From Spartinivicinus ruber (lineage in GTDB: Bacteria > Pseudomonadota > Gammaproteobacteria > Pseudomonadales > Zooshikellaceae), in the NCBI RefSeq assembly GCF_011009015.1, contig NZ_CP048878.1:4494354-4558353 (forward strand): 64,000 nucleotides of DNA. Reading direction: 5' to 3'. Of the stretch, positions 7,548-14,358 are shown one piece after another. A program made the position numbers and the translations under genes. Position 1 is the stretch's first letter; every line of letters starts with the position of its first letter. The notes under the pieces are model-generated. The model ran no database searches. It had not been told where the DNA came from and saw only the letters and a program-made list of their open reading frames with translations.

Positions 7548-9169
7548 AACTTCGACCTTATCAGCAGGAAGCGATTCAGGCACTGATTGAATACTTTCAT
7601 CGTGCCACTGGGAATCCGTTAATCTGTATTTCCACTGGTGGCGGTAAATCCGTGGTGATAGCCGCTTGGTGTCAGTTGGTATTAAACCAATTTCCTAATC
7701 AACGCATCTTAATACTCAGCCACGTTAAAGAAATCCTGGAGCAGAATTACAGTAAATTAAAAACCCTGGCCCCTGATGTGGATATGGGGATTTATTCGGC
7801 CAGCTTAAAACGCAAAGACAAAGACGCCAGTGTGTTATTTGCTGGTATCCAATCCGTGTATTCCAAAGCGTTTGATTTAGGTCCCTTCAATTTAATTATT
7901 GTGGATGAATGCCACTTAATTAATGCCGATAACGACACCACGATGTACAGCCAGTTTTTTACCGATGCTAAAAAGATGAATCCCAATATTAAAGTGATTG
8001 GGTTTTCAGCGACACCGTATCGGATGAAGTCAGGGTTATTAACCCATGGGGATAATGCCTTATTCCATGAGATTGTTTATGAAACCGATATTCAGCAATT
8101 AATTGATGATGGCTATTTATCTCCTTTGGTCACCAAAGGTGGCAGGCAGAAAATCGACCTTACTGGGGTACGGACCCAAAACGGCGATTATGCCACCAAG
8201 GATATGGAAAAGGCGGTTAATAAAGATGATTTAACTGATAAAGCCTTGGCTGAAATTATGGAGTTAGGGGCTGATAGAAAAAGTTGGTTGATCTTTGGAG
8301 TATCGGTTAAGCACTGTCTAGAAATTGAAGAGAAATTAAAAAAGCAAGGTGTCTCCGTGGGGATCGTCCATGGTAAGACACCTAATAAGTTAAGGGATAG
8401 AATTATTACTTTGTTCAAACAAGGTAGTATACGTTGTCTAATTTCGCAAGGTGTTTTAACGACGGGATTCGATGCGCCTAGAACGGATTTAATTGCGTTA
8501 TTACGTTCGACTAAATCTGCTGGGCTGTATGTGCAGATATTAGGACGTGGATTACGGATATCGCCCGAAACCGGCAAGACTAATTGTTTGGTCCTAGATT
8601 ATGGCGGCAATGTTGAACGCCATGGGCCGATTGATCAAATCAAAGTGAGGAATGCCGGTAAGAAAAAAGAGCCGGGGGAAATGCCAATCAAGGAATGCCC
8701 CAAGTGTCAGTTATTGATTCCCTGCTTTGAAAAAGAATGCCCAGATTGCGGGTATATTTTTCCCGCACAAGCCCCCCATAAAGCCACAGCCAGTAACAAA
8801 GCAGTACTGTCTGCTATGCAACAGGCCGAATGGTACCCAGTGGAAGCGGTATTTTATCAACTGCATAGCAAGGCGTTTTCGAATAACTCAGTCAAAGTGA
8901 CTTATCAGTGTGGCACTGAATTTTTTGATGAGTGGGTTTGTTTTGAGCACACCGGCTTTCCGAAACACCGGGCATTAACCTGGTGGGTGCAACGGGTCGG
9001 TTATCAACCGCCATGCCCGAATGATTGTGATACGGCATTGGCCTATTTAAATAATAACAACGTTAAAACCCCATCTGCTATTCAGGTGAAACCTGAAGGC
9101 AAATACAAAAAAATAATTAATTACGAGTTTCTACCCGAGACAATAAAGGAGATGGCTTATGGAAATTAA
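7544..9169 (+). CDS. SF2 DEAD/DEAH-type helicase with C-terminal zinc ribbon
   Basis: The 541-residue protein has superfamily 2 helicase motifs: a Q-motif-like RPYQQEA at the N terminus, Walker A STGGGKS (30-36), DECH box (about 122-125), SATPYR (motif III), and an RGLRISP motif VI at the end of the helicase C domain. After about residue 385 two CxxC pairs (CPKC, CPDCG) form a probable zinc ribbon. The C-terminal 150 residues are unassigned. Similar helicases sit beside PD-(D/E)XK nucleases in phages and probably remodel forks or recombination intermediates. Its ATG overlaps the nuclease stop and its own end overlaps the next gene by 11 bp. Confidence 0.85.
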   Translation: MKLRPYQQEAIQALIEYFHRATGNPLICISTGGGKSVVIAAWCQLVLNQFPNQRILILSHVKEILEQNYSKLKTLAPDVDMGIYSASLKRKDKDASVLFAGIQSVYSKAFDLGPFNLIIVDECHLINADNDTTMYSQFFTDAKKMNPNIKVIGFSATPYRMKSGLLTHGDNALFHEIVYETDIQQLIDDGYLSPLVTKGGRQKIDLTGVRTQNGDYATKDMEKAVNKDDLTDKALAEIMELGADRKSWLIFGVSVKHCLEIEEKLKKQGVSVGIVHGKTPNKLRDRIITLFKQGSIRCLISQGVLTTGFDAPRTDLIALLRSTKSAGLYVQILGRGLRISPETGKTNCLVLDYGGNVERHGPIDQIKVRNAGKKKEPGEMPIKECPKCQLLIPCFEKECPDCGYIFPAQAPHKATASNKAVLSAMQQAEWYPVEAVFYQLHSKAFSNNSVKVTYQCGTEFFDEWVCFEHTGFPKHRALTWWVQRVGYQPPCPNDCDTALAYLNNNNVKTPSAIQVKPEGKYKKIINYEFLPETIKEMAYGN

Positions 9170-9392
9170 CCAGATGTATTTATCAAGAGAAAACAGAAAG
9201 GTTGTTGAGCGAATGAGGGAGTATATTAACTATTATAAGCTAGCCAAAGCAGATGGACGAAAGCCTGAAAGAATACAGTTAGAAATTAAACAATATGAAA
9301 GGCTTAGGAAAAATTTACTAACAAAGACTAATGGTAAATGCAAACCACCTTACACCCTTAACAATATCCCAGTTGTACCGGTTCAACATTAA
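9159..9392 (+). CDS. Small basic hypothetical protein
   Basis: A 77-residue, Lys/Arg-rich protein overlapping the helicase end by 11 bp, with GGAG about 8 bp before its ATG. It begins with a helical, charged segment and ends in a Pro-rich tail. No domain is recognised. The position between the helicase and the CsrA-like gene suggests an accessory role, but none can be named. Confidence 0.5.
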   Translation: MEINQMYLSRENRKVVERMREYINYYKLAKADGRKPERIQLEIKQYERLRKNLLTKTNGKCKPPYTLNNIPVVPVQH

Positions 9393-9401
9393 GGAATTGC
9401 C

Positions 9402-9707
9402 ATGTTAGCACTCTCACGAAAATACGGTCAGTCTATTTATATTGGTAACCACATCAGAATTTCATTGGGTGGGTTTAATCGGGAATCGGCCCGAGTAGGA
9501 CTAGCAATCAATGAAAAACTAGAAATTAAGGAGGTGCCTTACGAACTTTATCAAAAGCTAGGTGACGATATTACCTTCTTTATTCGACATAAAGGTGGTC
9601 AAGTGTGTTTTTATTTTAATGCACCGAGAGATGTAATCATATTACGCAGTGAGCTGGAATCAAGAAATAAGCAAGTTAAATCCAATAAAGAGTTAACAGC
9701 CGCTTAA
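9402..9707 (+). CDS. CsrA/RsmA-family protein with an extra partial CsrA repeat
   Basis: Residues 1-54 match CsrA: an MLALSRKYGQSIYIG first strand, an ISL-x-G centre, a SARVGLAINEKLEI strand and a final VPYELYQKL helix. Residues 57-90 repeat the second half of the same fold, with a KGGQVCFYFNAPRDVIILRSEL segment that lines up with the canonical GNQVRIGINAPKxxxxHRxEI. At 101 residues it is much longer than ordinary CsrA (about 60-65). CsrA binds GGA motifs in mRNA leaders and controls translation. An element-borne version may retune host or element translation. Start ATG 9402 follows TAAGGAA. The duplication reading is from eye alignment only. Confidence 0.7.
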   Translation: MLALSRKYGQSIYIGNHIRISLGGFNRESARVGLAINEKLEIKEVPYELYQKLGDDITFFIRHKGGQVCFYFNAPRDVIILRSELESRNKQVKSNKELTAA

Positions 9708-9717
9708 GGAGAAATCA

Positions 9718-9930
9718 GTGCGACTTATTAGCTTGGAAAATTATAGAAAAACTAAATTTCCTTTTGGTGATGGCCCTTCGATGGGATCCTTGCGACGACA
9801 GTGCCGTAGTGGTGATCTTGCTGGCGCTCGAAAGGAAGGTAAATTATGGTATGTGGATATCGATGTTGCCTCCTCGACGAGTGGTGATCCTCTGGTTGAG
9901 AAAGTATTAAGTGAAATAGGCATGCTATGA
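9718..9930 (+). CDS. Excisionase-like small DNA-binding protein
   Basis: A 70-residue protein with the winged-helix excisionase pattern: MRLISLENY start, PSMGSLRRQCRSGDLAGARKEGKLWYVD, i.e. helix-turn-helix followed by a basic wing. The start is GTG 9718, 6 bp after AAGGAG. It overlaps the integrase start by 4 bp, the usual xis-int arrangement. It probably bends DNA at the attachment site and directs the integrase towards excision. Confidence 0.7.
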   Translation: MRLISLENYRKTKFPFGDGPSMGSLRRQCRSGDLAGARKEGKLWYVDIDVASSTSGDPLVEKVLSEIGML

Positions 9931-11054
9931 CACCAAGACGTAGAATTAAACCGGGGCTCTGCCCCAACCTTTACGAGTCTGATGGGCTTTACCGCTATCG
10001 CCACCCTTATAAAAAAACCTGGCATAATTTAGGGCGTGATAAGGCTAAAGCCGTCAAAGCAGCTAAAGAGTTGAATGCCATATTACTGCCCAATCATGAA
10101 ACGTTAATACGTGGTGTGATGGGTTTAGACAATAAAACCATCAAAGATTTAATCCTTAAATTTAAAGAAGAAATATTACCCAAGAAAGAATTAAAAGAAC
10201 GTTCACTGCATGAAATCAATTATCGCTTAAATAGAGTTGAAAAAGATATCGGCCATTGGGCATTAACGAAATTATCCACACAAAAAGTTGCTTATTATTT
10301 GGATATTAACTTTAGAGGGGATGCCTATAAACAACACCGCTCAGTATTAAATCAACTCTGTCGTACTGCAGTGGTTAAAGGTTGGATGAAAGAAAATCCC
10401 GTTGAAACCACCCTCCCTACTCTGCAAGGTGAAAAAATAAAAAAACAGAGAAGCCGATTAACCGTAGAGCAATACCAAGCGATCTATCAGTTTGCAGACA
10501 CTTGGTTACAAATAGCAATGGACTTGGCACTGACCACACTGCAAAGGCGGTCAGACCTATTACAGCTAAAATTCACCGATATTAAAGACGACAGATTGTA
10601 TCTCGTCCAGAGCAAAACCGAAAAACATGGGGATGCGGCTAGGCTGTCTATCCATATTGGCCATGATCTGAAAGCCATTATACAACGAGCAAGGTCGAGT
10701 GGTGTGCTCTCCCCTTTCATCATTCACCGAAAGCCACTGCAACGCCAGAGAAAGCAGCTAGAGACCAAGGAACATTGGACAGCCATCACCCCACGATACT
10801 TGTCGGATGCCTTTGCTCAAGCCCGTGATAAAACGGATTTATTTACCAACATACCACAACAACAAAGACCCACTTTTCATGAAATTAGGGCTTTAGGTGG
10901 ACACCTCTATGAACAGCACGGCAGGACTAAAGCCGAGGTACGTTCATTAATGGGCCACACTTCTGAAAAAATGACAGAGCACTACTTACAGGGGCATGTG
11001 GAAAGGTGGACAATGGTTGATGCTGATTTTAGGTTGGATTGGCTGGATGAATAA
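9927..11054 (+). CDS. int: Tyrosine site-specific recombinase (integrase)
   Basis: The 375-residue protein has the lambda-type integrase layout: an N-terminal arm-binding part (1-60) with YRYRHP and WHNLG motifs, a SAM-like core-binding domain (about 70-160) and a C-terminal catalytic domain. The catalytic set is visible: R207 in LQRRSDLL, H318-x-x-R321, H344 in LMGH and nucleophile Y353 in EHYLQ. All are intact, so the enzyme should be active. It integrates and, with the excisionase gene it overlaps, excises the element. It is the last plus-strand gene; cargo and tRNA-Pro follow on the other strand. Confidence 0.92.
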   Translation: MTPRRRIKPGLCPNLYESDGLYRYRHPYKKTWHNLGRDKAKAVKAAKELNAILLPNHETLIRGVMGLDNKTIKDLILKFKEEILPKKELKERSLHEINYRLNRVEKDIGHWALTKLSTQKVAYYLDINFRGDAYKQHRSVLNQLCRTAVVKGWMKENPVETTLPTLQGEKIKKQRSRLTVEQYQAIYQFADTWLQIAMDLALTTLQRRSDLLQLKFTDIKDDRLYLVQSKTEKHGDAARLSIHIGHDLKAIIQRARSSGVLSPFIIHRKPLQRQRKQLETKEHWTAITPRYLSDAFAQARDKTDLFTNIPQQQRPTFHEIRALGGHLYEQHGRTKAEVRSLMGHTSEKMTEHYLQGHVERWTMVDADFRLDWLDE

Positions 11055-11109
11055 ATAACAGTCTTGAAAAGAAAAGAGGTGAAAAATAGCAGTTTATTAT
11101 GTATCAAAA

Positions 11110-11130
11110 GAGCCTAGAGATACTAGGCTC
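11110..11130 (-). terminator. Terminator of the chaperone/effector operon
   Basis: On the minus strand GAGCCTA pairs with TAGGCTC around a seven-base loop and is followed by TTTTG. It lies 24 bp after the protease stop codon, so it most likely ends the two-gene minus-strand operon. Confidence 0.65.
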
Positions 11131-11153
11131 CAAAACAGGTGTAAAACGAATAA

Positions 11154-12293
11154 TTAATCTTTTGGAAAAAAAATGATATCTGAACCAAGATTACTTTTAT
11201 CTAAAGAAGCAAGTGCTATTTCAGATAATGTACCTTGAAAAGGATCTCTGATTGAAATTTTATTATCATCGACAGAGTCTACGACTATAAAATGAGGACC
11301 GTACATAACAATAGCAGCTCTATTAGGGCCATCTGCATTTAAATTTTCTTTTAAAGTTTTTAGGATGTTTTTACTATTCTCCTGAAAATCAGTTTTAGTA
11401 TAGTCATTTGCTAATTCATTTAATTTATTCATGAACATACCTGATTCTGTGTCCATAACACTTCGCTGAAGTTTTGATATATCAACATTTTTATCCATTA
11501 ATATCATGGCTAGTGATGTTGGACCGCATGCATTAGTAGTTCCCTGCTGAATAACATGAAGATTGTTATGAACAGCATAGTCAAATCCATAATCACCTTC
11601 TAAAGACTGATCAAAGTTGTCAGGAGTGACTATATTATCCATGTCTTTAATATCTACTGGAACGCCATCAAACAATTCTTGAAAATGTTTATAGTCACCT
11701 GGTTTTTTTTCAGGAAAGTACACACTGCGATCAACACCATCGGAATCTGGGATAGTGATTTTGGTAATATCAAAAAGATTACCTTTACCATCTTCATCAT
11801 CATCAAATGACCCAAATATACCGTCATCCTTAGGCGCAAAGTGTTGTAGCAATTGGCTGGTAAGAGATGATTTATTATTTATATCAATTTCTAAATATTG
11901 ATATCCACCCTCTTCAGAGTCATAGTACTCAATTTCTGCAGTGCCTTTTTCGGGTAAACTTTGCAAAGCAAGAGGAAAACCTGCTGGCTTTGCTGCTGTA
12001 GCTTTCGTATCAGATTCTTGCGATATTTTATTTAATCTAGCCTCTAAACCAGCTAGTGTTGCGTTAATTTCTTTTCCTTTGGTGATGTCGTGAATATGCA
12101 AATGTTGCAATAGCTTAGAAAACTTTGAGTAAAGTTTGTTCAAATTACCACTAACTTGAGCATCAAGGTTATGTGAAATTTTGTATTTAACTCCATTAAC
12201 CTCAATTTTACTGTTTGAATCTTTTGCTGCAATTAAATCTGAGTTTGAAAGTGATGGGATAGAATTAGCTTGGATAGCACTAATATTCGTCAT
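11154..12293 (-). CDS. C39-like cysteine protease, probable type III secreted effector
   Basis: The C-terminal third (about 240-379) shows a papain-like C39-type core: Q249/Q250 then C256 in NACGPTSLAM, H334 in GPHFIVV and D350 in IRDPFQG. The N-terminal 240 residues have no signal peptide or membrane segment and no known domain; a Ser/Asn-rich start suits a type III secretion signal and chaperone-binding region. There is no ABC-transporter fusion and no bacteriocin gene, so a double-glycine leader peptidase role is unlikely. The gene lies 13 bp after a CesT-like chaperone gene. ATG 12293 with TAGG upstream is preferred to GTG 12314. It probably cleaves a host-cell protein, but the substrate and secretion are inferred. 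Confidence 0.65.
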   Translation of the reverse strand: MTNISAIQANSIPSLSNSDLIAAKDSNSKIEVNGVKYKISHNLDAQVSGNLNKLYSKFSKLLQHLHIHDITKGKEINATLAGLEARLNKISQESDTKATAAKPAGFPLALQSLPEKGTAEIEYYDSEEGGYQYLEIDINNKSSLTSQLLQHFAPKDDGIFGSFDDDEDGKGNLFDITKITIPDSDGVDRSVYFPEKKPGDYKHFQELFDGVPVDIKDMDNIVTPDNFDQSLEGDYGFDYAVHNNLHVIQQGTTNACGPTSLAMILMDKNVDISKLQRSVMDTESGMFMNKLNELANDYTKTDFQENSKNILKTLKENLNADGPNRAAIVMYGPHFIVVDSVDDNKISIRDPFQGTLSEIALASLDKSNLGSDIIFFPKD

Positions 12294-12306
12294 AAAAAAA
12301 CCTATA

Positions 12307-12768
12307 TTAAACACGCATAGAGTGATTCTGAGATGTTATATTGGTGTGACTAACTTCAGGATTATTTATTGATCTCTCACTTTGTAGCCATTTTATCTGC
12401 CATTCTATAAAATAGGCGACAGATGCTTCTAATGAGTCCACTGTTAATTTATCGAGATCAAGATGAAGGAAAGCAACTAACGAATTTGATTCTGGATGTT
12501 TTCCTATACCTGGTTCATTTTCGTTGAAGCTGTTAAAAGCTGTATTTAGCACTAATGTCAGCCAGGTTGTTGTAATACTCTTCGGATTAATAGTTGATAG
12601 TTCACTAAACAGTGTTATACGTTTACTATTCGAGCTGTAGCGTAAAGACAAAGGGTATTTATTATTTATAACTAAATGACAGAGCCCATCCTCATTAAGT
12701 GAAACATCAGATAAATTTGCCCTATCAGCAAACTCTTTTAGAAGTTGTTCGATATAATTATGAAACAT
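12307..12768 (-). CDS. CesT-family type III secretion chaperone
   Basis: The protein of about 153 residues has the CesT/SycE pattern: an N-terminal helix FHNYIEQLLKEFADRANL, then strands LNEDGLCHLVIN, YPLSLRYSSN and RITLFSEL, a long middle helix and a C-terminal helix EASVAYFIEWQIKWL. Such dimeric chaperones bind the N-terminal part of one effector and are usually encoded just upstream of it, as here. ATG 12768 is chosen; GTG 12777 is also possible, and neither has a strong Shine-Dalgarno. No type III secretion apparatus genes are in the window, so the partner machine must be elsewhere. The assignment rests on pattern and gene order. Confidence 0.6.
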   Translation of the reverse strand: MFHNYIEQLLKEFADRANLSDVSLNEDGLCHLVINNKYPLSLRYSSNSKRITLFSELSTINPKSITTTWLTLVLNTAFNSFNENEPGIGKHPESNSLVAFLHLDLDKLTVDSLEASVAYFIEWQIKWLQSERSINNPEVSHTNITSQNHSMRV

Positions 12769-13559
12769 TAGATACACCGATAAATCCTAAAGTAAAGGTA
12801 CTAACTACTAAGATCCTTACTTTATATAACTGTCTTCTCTCTTAATTTACAATAGTACTATAAAGCAATATTTTCTTTTTATTATAATCAGTCCTTATTT
12901 TTAACTCTAAGCAACAAAGAGTTTAAATAAACACCCCATAGTTATATCCTTTGAAAAAGTTTTTTTCTGGAAAATAGTTTATATGGCACGCGTTTACAGA
13001 AAAGAGCAAAGTGCCTACACCGAGAATTTATACGTAGTCTCAATAGATCATAGAAAACCTTCTATTGAGATGATAGAACCACACAAACTCCACTCACTCC
13101 CACAAATTCACTTTAGGATTTAAATAAAGCCTACAATTTAAAATTTATAAGCGAAATATCGTAAAATAAATCATATTCAACATTCATTACTTTAGAAATA
13201 AAAGCTTCTCTCCTTAGTAACTTAAAAACCGCGCACCAACACAACAGAATTTCACTTCTTTAAGCGATAGATTCACTGGATGATTACCTCCATGAACAGC
13301 CAGCTTAAACAAAGCTAATGCACGTTCATAAATAGGTAAACTAAACGTCAGAATTAAGAAAGATTATTTGGTGAACTGTGCACAAGGATACTGGTTAACG
13401 AACACAAACTTTAAACATAACCAGAGGGAAAAATAGAAGTCAGTTGTCGTTTAGCAGGCTTTTCTCAAAAATTATATTGCAGGTTATTGCAGAATATTGC
13501 AGGACGAGAATGAGTCTCAATTTCAAAGACTTGTAAGTGATTGTTTTAGGGAGGAAAAA
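12769..13559. other. AT-rich noncoding stretch beside tRNA-Pro
   Basis: No open frame with coding character is visible on either strand. The stretch probably contains the promoter of the chaperone/effector operon near 12780-12900, but no -35/-10 pair is convincing. Apart from three short direct repeats near 13475-13504 I see no ordered structure. It may hold the right attachment site and decayed element DNA. Confidence 0.5.
13475..13504. repeat. Three tandem 10-bp repeats near the tRNA-Pro 3' end
   Basis: TATTGCAG occurs at 13475, 13485 and 13495, each followed by two variable bases, giving an exact 10-bp period, close to one helical turn. Such spacing suits cooperative binding of a protein on one DNA face, for instance integrase arm or excisionase sites next to an attachment site. 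It lies about 55 bp from the tRNA end. Function is inferred from position. Confidence 0.5.
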
Positions 13560-13636
13560 TGGTCGGAGTGAGAGGATTCGAACCTCCGACCCCCACAACC
13601 CCATTGTGGTGCGCTACCAGGCTGCGCTACACTCCG
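13560..13636 (-). tRNA. tRNA-Pro(GGG)
   Basis: Full cloverleaf on the minus strand. Acceptor CGGAGTG pairs with CACTCCG, followed by discriminator A and an encoded CCA (13560-13562). The anticodon stem CCACA/TGTGG encloses the loop ATGGGGT, giving anticodon GGG. The T-loop TTCGAAT is standard. The 3' end faces the integrated element, so this gene is the likely attachment target. Confidence 0.95.
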
Positions 13637-13670
13637 AACTGCTTCGCTGTTTTGAAACAACGCTGATAAT

Positions 13671-13706
13671 ACAGAAAATCCGTTAAAGTTCAAGCGGATT
13701 TTCTGT
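13671..13706 (-). terminator. Hairpin after the ihfA-merR genes
   Basis: ACAGAAAATCCG (13671-13682) is perfectly inverted at 13695-13706 with a 12-base loop. It lies 7 bp after the merR stop and before tRNA-Pro. The stem is AT-rich at its base and no pure T-run follows, so termination is probable but not certain. Confidence 0.5.
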
Positions 13707-13712
13707 CGTCAT

Positions 13713-14072
13713 TTAACGGGATTTTAATACAGCGAGTACTTCTTCCAATTCAGCAATCATCTGTCGTATAAGCTGTTTATATTGCGTACGGTCTGATTTT
13801 GATTCTTCACCAGCAAGTTGATTTCTAGCACCACCAATTGTGAAGCCTTTTTCATATAACAGGCTTCTAATTTGTCTAATCATCAGCACATCTTGGCGCT
13901 GATAATAACGGCGATTACCTCGCCGCTTCACTGGCTTCAACTGCTCAAACTCTTGCTCCCAATAGCGAAGCACATGGGGCTTAACCTGGCACAACTCGCT
14001 TACTTCTCCAATTGTGAAGTAGCGCTTGCCAGGTATCGCTGGTAGTTCTTCACTGATGCTTGGTTCCAGCAT
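13713..14072 (-). CDS. MerR-family transcriptional regulator next to ihfA
   Basis: The 119-residue protein has a MerR-type winged HTH at about residues 17-86: [23 protein letters not shown], then [14 protein letters not shown] short dimerisation helix follows. No effector-binding domain or metal-binding cysteine set is present in the C terminus. This small MerR gene downstream of ihfA is a conserved neighbour in many gammaproteobacteria, and its target is not known to me. It overlaps ihfA by 23 bp, so the two are cotranscribed. Confidence 0.85.
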   Translation of the reverse strand: MLEPSISEELPAIPGKRYFTIGEVSELCQVKPHVLRYWEQEFEQLKPVKRRGNRRYYQRQDVLMIRQIRSLLYEKGFTIGGARNQLAGEESKSDRTQYKQLIRQMIAELEEVLAVLKSR

Positions 14073-14355
14073 ATGCCTCTACTCTTGCCTTGAGTTTTTG
14101 TCCTGGCCTGAAGGTAACTACTCTTCTTGCAGAAATTGGAATCTCCTCCCCTGTTTTTGGGTTTCGACCTGGCCTTTCTCGTTTGTCCCTTAAGTCAAAA
14201 TTACCAAAGCCAGACAATTTAACTTGCTCATTGGATTCCAAGGCATGACGAATTTCTTCAAAGAACATCTCCACCATATCCTTGGCTTCACGTTTATTAA
14301 GGCCTAGCTCTTCAAAAAGACGCTCAGCCATTTCTGCTTTCGTCAGTGCCGCCAT
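14050..14355 (-). CDS. ihfA: Integration host factor alpha subunit
   Basis: The 101-residue protein is of HU/IHF type: [22 protein letters not shown] helices, [30 protein letters not shown] with the intercalating proline arm, and [15 protein letters not shown] end. With the beta subunit it bends DNA sharply at specific sites and helps transcription, replication and phage integration. It follows pheT by 3 bp, the conserved pheST-ihfA order. IHF is commonly needed by lambda-type integrases such as the one encoded nearby, although that need is only inferred here. Confidence 0.95.
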   Translation of the reverse strand: MAALTKAEMAERLFEELGLNKREAKDMVEMFFEEIRHALESNEQVKLSGFGNFDLRDKRERPGRNPKTGEEIPISARRVVTFRPGQKLKARVEAYAGTKHQ

Positions 14356-14358
14356 TGG

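Noticed and set aside
11154-12293. Bacteriocin-processing C39 transporter
   Set aside because: There are no membrane or ATPase domains and no double-glycine precursor peptide gene near it.
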